Source: CALCNS01 sp964425745
GTDB taxonomy: Bacteria; Bacillota; JAAYKD01
Direction of reading: 5' to 3'
DNA: 53,857 nucleotides
Assembly (NCBI GenBank): GCA_964425745.1
Contig: CAYRNW010000020.1
Span: 1 to 53,857, forward strand
The translations under genes were made by a program, and so were the position numbers. Every line of letters starts with the position of its first letter. Within the stretch, counting starts at the first letter, position 1. Below the pieces are notes generated by a model. That model made no database searches, was not told where the DNA came from, and saw only the letters and a program-made list of their open reading frames with translations. This document shows positions 8,855 through 17,315 of the stretch, piece by piece.

Positions 8855-9382
8855 TTAATCACCAGAATAAATACTGGCACCAAAACAATCGACTGCTACG
8901 TAAACAGCCATGTCTTTCACAAAGAGCCTACGAATTGCTTCGGATGCAAGTTCTTCATAGGCTACTATTTCTACTTTTTCAACGGCCTGCGCTTGTAACG
9001 CCGCAGCGCCTCCCAGAGCAGCAAAATAAATCGCTTTATGCGCTTCAATGGCTTGCATAACTTCTTTACTTCGAGTACCCTTCCCAATCATTCCGCGAAG
9101 ACCATGAGATAATAACATTGGTGTGAATCGATCCATTCTTGAGCTAGTCGTAGGTCCAATAGAACCAATCACTTTTCCGGGGGGTGTAGGAGCCGGACCC
9201 GCATAGTAAATCACTTGGTTTTGCAAGTTGAAAGGTAATCCTTTTCCCTGATTCACCTCTTCGATCATACGCTGATGCGCGGCATCCCTTGCGGTATAGA
9301 TCCAGCCCGAGAGAAGTACCTCATCTCCGGCTCTGAGTTGGAGAGCGATTTCTTCTGTCAAAGGCAATTCAATTCTCTTCAA
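8855..9382 (-). CDS. Fumarate hydratase (class I), beta subunit / TtdB-like
   Basis: C-terminal half of a class I fumarase or L-tartrate dehydratase, here a separate 175-aa subunit. Motifs are the conserved GSIGPTTSSRMD loop, YYAGPAP and MIGKGTRS. It forms the active enzyme with the Fe-S alpha subunit encoded 13 bases upstream. The start is TTG at 9382, set by GGAGG nine bases upstream; the nearer ATG runs into a stop in another frame. Fumarase is the more common annotation in anaerobic Bacillota, but tartrate dehydratase cannot be excluded from sequence. Confidence 0.88.
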   Translation of the reverse strand: MKRIELPLTEEIALQLRAGDEVLLSGWIYTARDAAHQRMIEEVNQGKGLPFNLQNQVIYYAGPAPTPPGKVIGSIGPTTSSRMDRFTPMLLSHGLRGMIGKGTRSKEVMQAIEAHKAIYFAALGGAAALQAQAVEKVEIVAYEELASEAIRRLFVKDMAVYVAVDCFGASIYSGD

Positions 9383-9395
9383 GTTTCATCGCCTC

Positions 9396-10235
9396 CTATA
9401 ACGTTCTTGTTTTATGTCTTGTTGCATGACAACCAATGTTCACTGCGACCGGTAATCCGGCTATATGAGTGGGTGCATATTCAATTGCAACATGCAGAGC
9501 GGTAGTTCGACCGCCAAATCCCTGAGGACCTATCCTGAGTTGATTGATTTTGAGCAAAAGCTCTTTTTCTAGCGAAGCAATGTCTTCTTCTTTATGAAAT
9601 CCCCCCACCTTGCGTAACAATGCTCTTTTTGCTAAGTAGGTGCAGTATTCCATGGTACCACCAATACCGACACCAACAATGATGGGAGGGCAAGGGTTAC
9701 TGCCAGCTCTTTTCACCGTATCAATGACTGCCTTTTTAATACCATCGAGACCATCACCAGGAACAAGCAGGGTCAAACTCCCCATATTTTCGGAGCCAAA
9801 TCCTTTCGGAGCTACTGTAATCTTTAGCTGCTGTCCAGGAACAATTCTAAGGTGAATGATTGCTGGTGTGTTATCACCTGTGTTGACTCGAGTAATGGGA
9901 TGGGCAACCGATTTTCGCAAATAGCCCTGCTGATACCCTAACCGAACCCCTTTGTGAATCGCATCTTCCAGGTTTCCTCCTGTGAGATAGATCTCTTGTC
10001 CTAATTCAAGAAACACAACCGCCATACCGGTATCTTGGCACATAGCCAAACGCTCCATTTTGGCAATCTCTGCATTCTTAAGAAGATTTGCTAAAACACT
10101 TTTCGCTCGGTCGTTATCTTCTTGTTGTTGGGCTACATATAGGGCTTCTTCAATATCGGTATTCAAGTCGAAATTTGCTTCCATACATAGCTCTGAAACA
10201 CTCTTAACAATCTCAGAAACATCGATCTGACGCAT
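9396..10235 (-). CDS. Fumarate hydratase (class I), alpha subunit / TtdA-like
   Basis: Fe-S subunit (279 aa) of a two-subunit class I fumarase that interconverts fumarate and malate. Three cysteines fit the 4Fe-4S ligands: C66 in AMCQDTG, one in SNPCPP near residue 185, and C269 in NIGCHATRH. The GVGIGGTMEY stretch lies after the second cysteine. Translation starts at ATG 10235 after TAGGAGGG. The beta subunit gene follows at once. Cluster dependence implies oxygen sensitivity and suits an anaerobe. Confidence 0.9.
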   Translation of the reverse strand: MRQIDVSEIVKSVSELCMEANFDLNTDIEEALYVAQQQEDNDRAKSVLANLLKNAEIAKMERLAMCQDTGMAVVFLELGQEIYLTGGNLEDAIHKGVRLGYQQGYLRKSVAHPITRVNTGDNTPAIIHLRIVPGQQLKITVAPKGFGSENMGSLTLLVPGDGLDGIKKAVIDTVKRAGSNPCPPIIVGVGIGGTMEYCTYLAKRALLRKVGGFHKEEDIASLEKELLLKINQLRIGPQGFGGRTTALHVAIEYAPTHIAGLPVAVNIGCHATRHKTRTL

Positions 10236-10258
10236 CGGATCCCTCCTAATAACCAGCG

Positions 10259-10283
10259 AGCGGGCTCTTTATAAGAACCCGCT
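10259..10283 (-). other. Hairpin between sagB-like gene and fumarase alpha
   Basis: A stem with one G.U pair joins 10259-10268 to 10274-10283 around a 5-base loop. No U-tract follows on the minus strand, so it is not a typical terminator. It sits just upstream of the fumarase alpha ribosome binding site and may protect or process the mRNA. Confidence 0.5.
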
Positions 10284-10291
10284 GCCCTCAT

Positions 10292-11050
10292 TTAATCTTT
10301 TTTACCGACTGTAGCTAGATAAACCGGAAAACGATCAATGCCGTCGATTCCCAATAATTGACTTAGCTCGTCGTCATCGAAAGCAGCAATTCCACAGCAG
10401 CCTGAGTCGATGGCCTCACATGCCAAATAAAGATTCTGACACACGTGTCCAGCATCTAAATGAATATAGCGGTAGGCTCTTTCCGTATAGCGCCATACAT
10501 TTCGGTAAATTTCAGCAGCCCAGAAGAAGGTCACAGCAGAATTTCTCACCATACCTTGGCGATGACAGACTCTGGTCAAATCCTCTGCTAAGGTGTCTGC
10601 AGTCGAATGTAGAGCAAGTTTATGATCAAGAGCACAATACTGATACAACCCGGGTTGTAATCCCTCTACACGATTAACCAATAAATAGGTTTCGAAGGAA
10701 TGCCGAGAACCCGCCGAAGGAACTGTTCTTAAGGTCGCCGGGCGATTTGTTATCTCTTTGATGCCCTGTGTTGACCATAGCAAGTATGAAAGTTCCATAA
10801 GAGTCAAAGGTTTTTCGGCATACTTACGAAGACTAACACGTCGGTTAATCGCCTCACTGAGGTCCACTTTCCCCACCTGTAAGTCGCCTGGTGCCGGTAA
10901 GTCAAAAATGGGAAGATTCTCCGGAGTTGGGTCTGTCAATTCGGGTTGCGGTAATTGCTTGACCTGGTCTGTTTTGTCGAGTTGGTGTTTATATTTTGTA
11001 TACTCCATAAAGGTTGGGCCAATTCGTAAAACCTGTAATCGTTTGTGCAT
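10292..11050 (-). CDS. SagB-type nitroreductase/dehydrogenase, copy 1
   Basis: FMN-dependent nitroreductase-fold protein of the SagB/ThcOx type (252 aa). Visible family features are INRRVSLRKY (the flavin-phosphate arginine region), the TVPSAGSRHSFETYLLVNRV stretch, GLYQY, and the C-terminal DAGHVCQNLYLACEA and GCCGIAAFDDD. SagB enzymes oxidise azolines to azoles in ribosomal peptides, but many genomic homologues stand alone and have no known substrate. No cyclodehydratase, precursor peptide or protease partner is visible nearby. It is a tandem paralogue of the next gene (roughly 60% identical by eye), 12 bases apart. Confidence 0.85.
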   Translation of the reverse strand: MHKRLQVLRIGPTFMEYTKYKHQLDKTDQVKQLPQPELTDPTPENLPIFDLPAPGDLQVGKVDLSEAINRRVSLRKYAEKPLTLMELSYLLWSTQGIKEITNRPATLRTVPSAGSRHSFETYLLVNRVEGLQPGLYQYCALDHKLALHSTADTLAEDLTRVCHRQGMVRNSAVTFFWAAEIYRNVWRYTERAYRYIHLDAGHVCQNLYLACEAIDSGCCGIAAFDDDELSQLLGIDGIDRFPVYLATVGKKD

Positions 11051-11062
11051 GAAAATACCTCC

Positions 11063-11800
11063 TTATTTCTTTCCAACGGTTGCCACGTAAATCGGGAACC
11101 GCTCAACTCCATCGATTTGCAAATACTGGCTCAACAGATCATCATCATAAGCCCCTATCGCACAGCAACCTGCTTGCATGGCTTCGCATGCCAAATAAAG
11201 ATTTTGACCGACATGCCCGGCATCCAAATAAAGATCCCGATACCCTCTCGCCCCGTATCGCCATATCGTACGATAGGTTACAGCAACCCAGAAAAAAGTA
11301 ACCGCTGAGCTTCGAACCATTCCCTGATTTCTGCAAACCGATGTTAAAGTCTCGGTCCAGTCTTTGGAGCAATCGAGCTCTGCTAAGCAATGATCCAAGG
11401 CGTAATAGCGATACAAGCCAGGACGTAATCCTTCCACCCTTTGGATGAACAAAATTGTTTCAAAAGGATGACGTGAACCGCCCGAGGGTACCGTTCGTAA
11501 CGTCGCAGGCCTCGTTGTGACCTGCTTTACTCCTTGTGTGCACCAAAGCAAATAGGAGAGTTCGTCCAAGGTTAAAGGTTTGGGATCGTATTTACGTGTG
11601 CTCACTCTTCGATTGATTGCTGTCAGTAAATCCACCGATTCAACTTGACAATCTTCTACTTTGGGCAGCTTAATGAACGCTACGCCTTCCGGTAAAGCAT
11701 CCGCCAAAGGAGGTTGTGGTAACCCCTTGTTTTGGTCGGAAGGTTCAGTTTGATACTGATATTTCGTAAATTCTACAAATTTTTGACCGATATCTAACAT
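11063..11800 (-). CDS. SagB-type nitroreductase/dehydrogenase, copy 2
   Basis: Second SagB-type flavin oxidoreductase (245 aa), aligned with copy 1 over nearly its whole length: INRRVSTRKY, TVPSGGSRHPFETILF, DAGHVGQNLYLACEA and YDDDLLSQ. It starts at ATG 11800 after GGAGGTGG and lies 102 bases downstream of clpP, beyond the clpP terminator. A promoter in the AT-rich gap 11801-11860 is possible but not clear. Retention of both copies suggests a heterodimer or diverged substrates, which is inference. Confidence 0.85.
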   Translation of the reverse strand: MLDIGQKFVEFTKYQYQTEPSDQNKGLPQPPLADALPEGVAFIKLPKVEDCQVESVDLLTAINRRVSTRKYDPKPLTLDELSYLLWCTQGVKQVTTRPATLRTVPSGGSRHPFETILFIQRVEGLRPGLYRYYALDHCLAELDCSKDWTETLTSVCRNQGMVRSSAVTFFWVAVTYRTIWRYGARGYRDLYLDAGHVGQNLYLACEAMQAGCCAIGAYDDDLLSQYLQIDGVERFPIYVATVGKK

Positions 11801-11860
11801 TGCTCCACCTCCATCTATTCTTAATTATCATTTCGGTAAGCAATTGGTTTTTCCTCCCTC

Positions 11861-11892
11861 AAAAAAAGAGTCACTTCCTGTGAAGTGACTCT
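11861..11892 (-). terminator. clpP terminator
   Basis: A perfect 11-bp stem (11867-11877 with 11882-11892) and 4-base loop, followed on the minus strand by a T7 run (11861-11867). It lies 10 bases past the clpP stop codon. Confidence 0.9.
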
Positions 11893-11901
11893 TTTGCTCG
11901 T

Positions 11902-12492
11902 CTATTTTCTGTTATCAAAAACTTGATCGATTAACCCAAAGGCCTTCGCTTCTTCCGCTGAAAAATAATTGTCTCGATCTGTCCTTGCTTCAATAACACT
12001 GATTTCTTGGCCAGTATGTTTCGCTAAAACCTCGTTCAACATTTGTCGAATTCTTAAAATCTCTTCAGCTTGAATTTTGATATCAGCTGCTTGGCCTTGA
12101 GTCCCCCCCAATGGTTGATGAATCAAAATCCTCGAATGGGTCAAAGCCATTCTTTTCTTACCGGAAGCCAAAATAACAGCAGCCATTGATGCTGCAAGCC
12201 CAACACAAATCGTGTTTACAGGGGCTTTTAGATATTGGATTGTATCATATAGTGCCATTCCCGAATAGACCTCTCCTCCGGGAGAATTGATGTAGATATT
12301 GATTTCTTTTTCCGGATCCTCCGCTTCTAAGAAGAGAAGTTGAGCGATAAGCAAATTCACAGAATACATATTGATCTCACCATTTAGGAAAACAATACGA
12401 TCACGAAGCATGCGTGAAAAAATATCGTAAGAGCGTTCTCCACGGCTGGATTGTTCAATGACAATAGGAACTAAATTGTTTTGTATATTCAT
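11902..12492 (-). CDS. clpP: ATP-dependent Clp protease proteolytic subunit
   Basis: Serine peptidase (196 aa) that forms the tetradecameric ClpP barrel and works with ClpX or ClpC. By alignment with ClpP of S. aureus the triad is S102 (in GLAASMAAV), H125 (in RILIHQPLGG) and D174 (in TDRDNYF). The segment between Ser and His is two residues shorter than in S. aureus ClpP. Oligomer and substrate motifs such as YINSPGG are intact. No clpX follows, unlike many genomes. The promoter overlaps a CtsR-type operator, so stress control of protein turnover is expected. Confidence 0.96.
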   Translation of the reverse strand: MNIQNNLVPIVIEQSSRGERSYDIFSRMLRDRIVFLNGEINMYSVNLLIAQLLFLEAEDPEKEINIYINSPGGEVYSGMALYDTIQYLKAPVNTICVGLAASMAAVILASGKKRMALTHSRILIHQPLGGTQGQAADIKIQAEEILRIRQMLNEVLAKHTGQEISVIEARTDRDNYFSAEEAKAFGLIDQVFDNRK

Positions 12493-12543
12493 AATTCATA
12501 CCTCCTTGACCTTTAAGTCAATCATCAAATTGTGATTAGTTGT

Positions 12544-12572
12544 AGTATACCACAAAGGTCAGGAAAGGTCAA
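12544..12572 (-). promoter_or_regulatory. SigA promoter of clpP
   Basis: On the minus strand TTGACC (12567-12572), a 17-base spacer and TATACT (12544-12549). The -35 box lies inside the CtsR-like heptad repeat. Confidence 0.85.
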
Positions 12573-12573
12573 G
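12557..12573 (+). promoter_or_regulatory. CtsR-type heat-shock operator at clpP
   Basis: Plus-strand GGTCAGG-AAA-GGTCAAG matches the CtsR consensus of two GGTCAAA-like heptads with a 3-base NAN spacer; both copies keep GGTCA. It covers the -35 box and part of the spacer of the clpP promoter, as in known CtsR repression. A further half-site, AAGGTCAAGG, lies in the leader near 12508-12517 (minus strand). The ctsR gene itself is not in the window. Confidence 0.8.
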
Positions 12574-12577
12574 CGTG

Positions 12578-13090
12578 CTATTCTCGTCGAATACTTCCCC
12601 ATGTTTTTCGTAACATCAATTCATCGATACCGGAATAAACATAATCTCGAATAACACCGATAGTTTCATACCCCAAACGACGATAAAATTTTTGGGCATT
12701 GAAATTATCGACGGAAGTCAAAACAAATAAATTCGTTCCATGTTTTTGTGAAACCGCCTCTGCCGCAGTCATGAGTAATTGACCGATTCCGCGACCTTGC
12801 TCCTTTGAATCAACCGCAATCAACTTCACATAAGAACTCAACCCAAAAACCGCCTTTTCTTGCAACCATACGACTCCACGAACAATTTCACCCTCGAATG
12901 CAATCAGTAAAGTATCATCACTCAAAAGTGCATTCTCTAACATTTCAACAATTCTGGGGTATTCATAGTGATAGCGTTGAAAGACTTCGTTTTCAGCAAC
13001 AATCGTAGCAACTTCCGGTATATGGCTTTTTGCCATGGGTTTCAAAACAAACAGATCTTGCTCTCTTAAGAATTCTTCTCTCGTCTCCAT
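12578..13090 (-). CDS. GNAT family N-acetyltransferase
   Basis: GNAT acetyltransferase of 170 aa. The acetyl-CoA binding motif A reads VKLIAVDSKEQGRGIGQLLM (Q-x-x-G-x-G type), and the C-terminal FYRRLGYETIG is typical. The acceptor cannot be predicted. It lies between recR and clpP on the same strand, and its stop codon is 5 bases before the CtsR-type site, so clpP starts a new unit. Confidence 0.88.
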   Translation of the reverse strand: METREEFLREQDLFVLKPMAKSHIPEVATIVAENEVFQRYHYEYPRIVEMLENALLSDDTLLIAFEGEIVRGVVWLQEKAVFGLSSYVKLIAVDSKEQGRGIGQLLMTAAEAVSQKHGTNLFVLTSVDNFNAQKFYRRLGYETIGVIRDYVYSGIDELMLRKTWGSIRRE

Positions 13091-13125
13091 GCCAACCCAT
13101 CCCTTCGCGTTGTTCTGTTGAAAAA

Positions 13126-13725
13126 TTATATTTCTCTTCGACCTTCCAGTGCTTTTAATAAGGTGATTTCGTCTGCATATTCCAAATCTCCTCCAACCGG
13201 CAAACCTCGAGCAATTCTTGTTACTTTGAGTCCGGCGGGTTTCACCAAACGTGATAAATACAATGCTGTGGTTTCACCTTCAATGTTGGGATTGGTGGCA
13301 AGAATTAATTCCTGTACTTTTCCATCGAACAATCGGATTTGGAGTTCTCGAATTTTCAATTTTTCGGGTCCAATCCCTTCATTGGGTTGAATTGCTCCAT
13401 GAAGTACATGATATAATCCGCGGTATTCTCGCGTTTTTTCCATTGCCATGACATCTCTCGGATCTGACACAACGCAAATGATCGTTTGATCGCGCTTATC
13501 ATCTTGACAAATACTGCAAGGATCGCTGTCTGACAAATTGCAGCAAACAGAACAATATTTCATTTTCTCTTTCGCTTCAAGAATCGCTTTCGAAAGGTCT
13601 CGAACTTTTGCTTCATCCATTTGTATAATGTGCATCGCTAACCGCTGTGCGGTTTTGGGTCCTATACCGGGTAGACGACTCAATTGAGAAACCAACCGGG
13701 TCATAGAGTCACCAAAGGTAAACAA
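13126..13725 (-). CDS. recR: Recombination mediator RecR
   Basis: RecR (199 aa) acts with RecF/RecO in loading RecA at gaps. The order is helix-hairpin-helix LPGIGPKTAQRLA, a C4 zinc finger (CSVC and CSIC), and a Toprim domain (IICVVSDPRD and the E-x-x-TALYLSRL end). The start is TTG at 13725 with GGGAGAGG upstream, keeping the usual N-terminal residues. It belongs to the conserved dnaX-ybaB-recR block. Confidence 0.96.
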   Translation of the reverse strand: MFTFGDSMTRLVSQLSRLPGIGPKTAQRLAMHIIQMDEAKVRDLSKAILEAKEKMKYCSVCCNLSDSDPCSICQDDKRDQTIICVVSDPRDVMAMEKTREYRGLYHVLHGAIQPNEGIGPEKLKIRELQIRLFDGKVQELILATNPNIEGETTALYLSRLVKPAGLKVTRIARGLPVGGDLEYADEITLLKALEGRREI

Positions 13726-13755
13726 TTGACATCCTCTCCCTTTATAATTATGTTT

Positions 13756-14121
13756 CTAGAATAGTCCTCCGGGCATCTTTAAACTGCCACTGACTTTTTC
13801 CATTTCTTTATCATACATTTCCTGGGCTTTTCTCAAACCTTCGTTAATAGCGGCTAAGAGCAAATCTTGTAACATTTCCACATCGTCGGCGTCAACAACT
13901 TCCGGTTTGATGGTAATGGATTGCAGTACTTTTTCCCCTGTAAAAACAACCTGAATTGCACCACCACCCACTGTGGCATCTACAGTGCGGGACTTCATTT
14001 CTTCCTGCAGCTTCTCCATATCTTCCTGCATTTGTGCTTGCATTTTTTGAGCTTGTTTCAAAAGCTGTTGCATATTACCGCCACCCACACCAGGGAATCC
14101 TTTGTTTTTTCCGCTTCGCAT
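13756..14121 (-). CDS. YbaB/EbfC nucleoid-associated protein
   Basis: Small DNA-binding protein of the YbaB/EbfC family, made as a dimer with a long helical N-terminus. Typical features are the glutamine- and methionine-rich helix beginning NMQQLLKQAQKMQAQMQ and the LLLAAINEGLRKAQEM stretch. A GFPGVGGG segment precedes the helix. ATG at 14121 has AAGGAAG upstream and is preferred; an earlier in-frame TTG at 14139 overlaps the dnaX stop. Located between dnaX and recR as in most Bacillota. Confidence 0.93.
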   Translation of the reverse strand: MRSGKNKGFPGVGGGNMQQLLKQAQKMQAQMQEDMEKLQEEMKSRTVDATVGGGAIQVVFTGEKVLQSITIKPEVVDADDVEMLQDLLLAAINEGLRKAQEMYDKEMEKVSGSLKMPGGLF

Positions 14122-14135
14122 TCTTGATCTTCCTT

Positions 14136-15782
14136 TCAATTCTTAACGTTTCTCATTTGTTTTTGAGGATTGAATTCAACTTTTTCCTTTCCTGCAATTT
14201 GAAGTGCTGCTTGTACTAACCAATCTTCTTGACTGGGTGCGCTCTCTTTGGGAGCTCCGTTTGACACATCTTTGGCTAATATGGGAACAAATCGAATCGG
14301 CTTTCCCATTTGGGTCAGCAATGCTCGTTCAATCGCTTGCCGATTGTCTTCCTTTTCCATAATTTTTTTGTGGAAGTCATTTTGAAACAGGACTTCGACG
14401 CTATTCTCGAGAGAGCGGAAAATCTTGCCTTGTTTCAAAATAGCATGGGCTGAGATTTTCTCTTTAAAAATCTGAGTCATAATCTCATCCCACTTTATGT
14501 GAATCTGTGAAGCATCCTCGATCGTTGTGGGAGTGATACTTTCAGTCCTTGTATCTTCTTCACCTATGGCTTCCTGCTCGTGAGTGACCACCGGTTCAAA
14601 AACAGGTTTAGACTCAAGTTCAGACTCCGGTTCAAGTTTAGATTCCAATACCGGCATTGTAGGTGAGGGAGCTACAAATTCAATCGAAGGGCTCTTCTGC
14701 AGTCGTAGTTCCAAGGATCGTACTTTGGCTTCCAAAGCAGAGATGCGATCTCCTGACTTATAAATCTCACCTGCCCGAAACATCGCTAACTCCAAGGTCA
14801 AACGAGGTTGAGTCGATTGTTTCATTTCCCATTCAGCAGCAGCTAAAATATGGAGTAAATCAATGATTTGCTCCATATTCAGATTTTCGAAAGGTGATTT
14901 TTCGATCAACCACTCTTTTAATTGCTGCAATACATCCTGTAGGAACTGTATCAAGTCTTTGCCTTCGTTTTCAATCAAATCCAAGTGTTGCAGGAGACTA
15001 GGGATATCTCCCGAGAGCATGGCTTGAATCGAAGCTAATAAGGTTTGGCGATCAACCGACCCTAACACAGTTAGAACGTCTTCTAAACTCACTTGGTTCC
15101 CCGCAAAAGATAAGCACTGATCAAGCAAGGATAACGCATCTCGCATTCCCCCCTGAGCTCGGACTGCTAATGTTTTCAATGCATCTTCGCTTACCTTAAA
15201 CTGATCTTCTTTAGCGATTTTTTTGATTTCCTGAATAATTCCGTTGCTGCTAATGCGTCTGAAATCATAGCGTTGACAGCGTGACAAAATCGTGAGTGGC
15301 ACCTTGTGGGCTTCAGTTGTAGCCAAAACAAAGAGAGTATTTGCCGGAGGTTCCTCAAGAGTTTTTAATAGAGCATTGAAAGCATAATCCGTTAGCATAT
15401 GAACTTCATCAATGATATACATTTTATATCTTGAATCTGCCATATATTGCAATGTTTGACGAATGTTTCGGATATCATCGATGCCTCTGTTTGAAGCTGC
15501 ATCGATCTCTCTTACATCCATGGAGGTACCCTGATCAATACTCTTACAGGAAGAACAGATGCCACAAGGATATAAAGTTGGTCCTTGTTCACAATTAAGC
15601 GAACGTGCCAAAATTCTAGCAATCGTCGTCTTACCGGTTCCCCTCGGCCCGGCAAATAAATAGGCATGACTCAATCGATTTTCAGTAATTGCATTGGAGA
15701 GTGTTTTGACAATGTGCGCTTGCTCAACGACATCATCTAATAGCTTGGGTCTATGCTGACGATACAGGGCTAAATATGCCAT
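14136..15782 (-). CDS. dnaX: DNA polymerase III gamma/tau subunit
   Basis: Clamp-loader ATPase (548 aa). The AAA+ N-terminus has ALYRQHRPKLLDDV, Walker A AGPRGTGKTT, a zinc module around PCGICSSC, IIDEVHMLT and LSRCQRYDF. The C-terminal third is low-complexity and rich in Glu, Pro and Thr (around residues 380-430), the tau linker. A slippery A-run able to produce gamma by frameshifting was not obvious. An extended -10 promoter lies directly upstream. The M20 dipeptidase gene separates dnaX from the SRP RNA, which is usually its neighbour. Confidence 0.96.
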   Translation of the reverse strand: MAYLALYRQHRPKLLDDVVEQAHIVKTLSNAITENRLSHAYLFAGPRGTGKTTIARILARSLNCEQGPTLYPCGICSSCKSIDQGTSMDVREIDAASNRGIDDIRNIRQTLQYMADSRYKMYIIDEVHMLTDYAFNALLKTLEEPPANTLFVLATTEAHKVPLTILSRCQRYDFRRISSNGIIQEIKKIAKEDQFKVSEDALKTLAVRAQGGMRDALSLLDQCLSFAGNQVSLEDVLTVLGSVDRQTLLASIQAMLSGDIPSLLQHLDLIENEGKDLIQFLQDVLQQLKEWLIEKSPFENLNMEQIIDLLHILAAAEWEMKQSTQPRLTLELAMFRAGEIYKSGDRISALEAKVRSLELRLQKSPSIEFVAPSPTMPVLESKLEPESELESKPVFEPVVTHEQEAIGEEDTRTESITPTTIEDASQIHIKWDEIMTQIFKEKISAHAILKQGKIFRSLENSVEVLFQNDFHKKIMEKEDNRQAIERALLTQMGKPIRFVPILAKDVSNGAPKESAPSQEDWLVQAALQIAGKEKVEFNPQKQMRNVKN

Positions 15783-15814
15783 AATCCCTCTCCTTTCGCA
15801 ATTATTATTAATCT

Positions 15815-15820
15815 ATTATA
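15815..15820 (-). promoter_or_regulatory. Extended -10 promoter of dnaX-ybaB-recR
   Basis: Minus strand TGG-TATAAT, 33 bases before the dnaX start. The TGN extension is present; the -35 region is weak. Confidence 0.6.
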
Positions 15821-15858
15821 CCACGAAGAAACCAAAAGTGAAAGACAGATGATTCTTG

Positions 15859-17202
15859 TTAGCTCAAACTGCCTCTGTAATGTAGAGCGAATTTTTTATA
15901 GAATTGAACCGCTTTGCTAAACCCCTCTACAGGGATTCTTTCGTTGACAGAGTGAACTCCTGCCATTGTGTTTTCATCAAAATAAAAGGGAGAGAATCGG
16001 TAAACCGCTTCACAAATGGGGTAGAATTTTGCTGAATCGGTTCCTCCCATTACTAAATACGGCGTAGCTAAGGCATCGCTTTGCAAATCTTGAGCAAGAG
16101 AACGTAATAGCGAAAAGAGAGGGGTATTAGTAGGAGATATAGGAGAAGGATTCTTCCCCGATAGAATTCGTGCTTCTACTCCCTCACCAATATTTTCCCG
16201 AATGTGCTGCAATGTACTTTCCATGGTATCGCCCGGAAGTACTCGGCAATTGATAACTACCGAAGCGGTCTCGGGCAGAACATTCGCTTGAGCACTCCCT
16301 TGAGCCATTGTCACTGCAAACGTCGTGCGAATCATCGCATTGGTCATGGCTTTTTGTTCCAAAGCTTTATGCAACATGGGCCATGTTTGATTCGGACTGT
16401 TAAGAAGGGGTTTTAGAACCCCCATATAGGGTGACAAGGTTTTTAGCATATCGGAAACGACAGGCAGCAAGCGCACCGGCATAGGATGTTCCTCCACTGC
16501 AATGGCTGCGCGTGCCACACGACTCAAGGCTGTTGTTTTCTCAGGTGTACTTGAATGACCGCCTTTATCGCGAACCGTCAGCTCTACGTGAACACTGCCT
16601 TTTTCGCTGACGCCAATGACAGCAATCGGTTTTTCGATTCCCATTGTACTACCTTTGACTATGGAACCCCCTTCATCTAAGACACACCCTAAAATCACTC
16701 CCTGTTCCTGGAGCTGCTCCATAGCAAGCTGTGCCCCCGAACGATCCCCAACTGCTACAATTTCCTCATTGTGGCCATAAAACAAATAAATATCTTGTGG
16801 GGGAACATATCCTTCCGCAATTAATTCTTCAATCGCATCCATTTGCACAGAGATTAGACATTTTGTGTCTGCAGTACCGCGTCCCCAAAGGTACCCATCG
16901 GCTAAATCCCCGGAAAATGCGCCATGGCTCCATTGGCTTTCATCGCCAATCGGAACAACATCGATATGGGCCATCCAGAGAAAGGGTTTAATTGTTGGAT
17001 CTTTTCCAGGCCAATGGTACAACAGACTCGCCTTCCCGATGACCTTTTTCGTTAATACTTGGTGAATTAAAGGATATTGTTGTTCCAGAATTCGATGTAA
17101 TCGAAAAAATTCATTGAAATCGATTTTTTCAAGGGTATTGCTGGATACTGTTTTGCACTGAATCAGTTCTTTGAGACGTAAAATGGTCGAATCTGTTTTC
17201 AC
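15859..17202 (-). CDS. M20 family zinc dipeptidase/carboxypeptidase
   Basis: Cytoplasmic M20 peptidase of about 447 aa, close to the CPS1/PM20D1 branch. Metal and catalytic motifs are AHIDVVP, the GRGTADTK loop, HNEEI (catalytic Glu-Glu), a conserved glutamate or aspartate in CVLDEGG, and the C-terminal GGTDSAKF and GVHSVNE. The start is GTG at 17202 with AAAGGGG upstream. An in-frame extension to 17373 exists, but its codons run through the SRP RNA terminator and 3' end and it should be discarded. The family removes N-terminal or C-terminal residues from small peptides or N-acyl amino acids; the exact substrate is unknown. Confidence 0.88.
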   Translation of the reverse strand: MKTDSTILRLKELIQCKTVSSNTLEKIDFNEFFRLHRILEQQYPLIHQVLTKKVIGKASLLYHWPGKDPTIKPFLWMAHIDVVPIGDESQWSHGAFSGDLADGYLWGRGTADTKCLISVQMDAIEELIAEGYVPPQDIYLFYGHNEEIVAVGDRSGAQLAMEQLQEQGVILGCVLDEGGSIVKGSTMGIEKPIAVIGVSEKGSVHVELTVRDKGGHSSTPEKTTALSRVARAAIAVEEHPMPVRLLPVVSDMLKTLSPYMGVLKPLLNSPNQTWPMLHKALEQKAMTNAMIRTTFAVTMAQGSAQANVLPETASVVINCRVLPGDTMESTLQHIRENIGEGVEARILSGKNPSPISPTNTPLFSLLRSLAQDLQSDALATPYLVMGGTDSAKFYPICEAVYRFSPFYFDENTMAGVHSVNERIPVEGFSKAVQFYKKFALHYRGSLS

Positions 17203-17271
17203 GTTCCGTAAACCCCTTTCACCGTTGGAATTTCTCCTATTAGCATACAAGATTCTAAGTAAAAAGGCAAG

Positions 17272-17299
17272 AAAAAAGAGCCAACCAAAGGGTTGACTC
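17272..17299 (-). terminator. Terminator of the SRP RNA gene
   Basis: A 9-bp stem pairs 17278-17286 with 17291-17299, followed on the minus strand by T6. It begins 17 bases after the RNA 3' end. Confidence 0.85.
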
Positions 17300-17315
17300 A
17301 AGTTTTTTTCAAAAA

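Noticed and set aside
10292..11800. A complete thiazole/oxazole-modified microcin (azole peptide) cluster
   Set aside because: Only SagB-type genes are present; no YcaO cyclodehydratase, precursor peptide or exporter was seen in the window.
14136..15782. Programmed frameshift in dnaX giving gamma
   Set aside because: No clear slippery A-run with a following hairpin was found in the region after the AAA+ domain.
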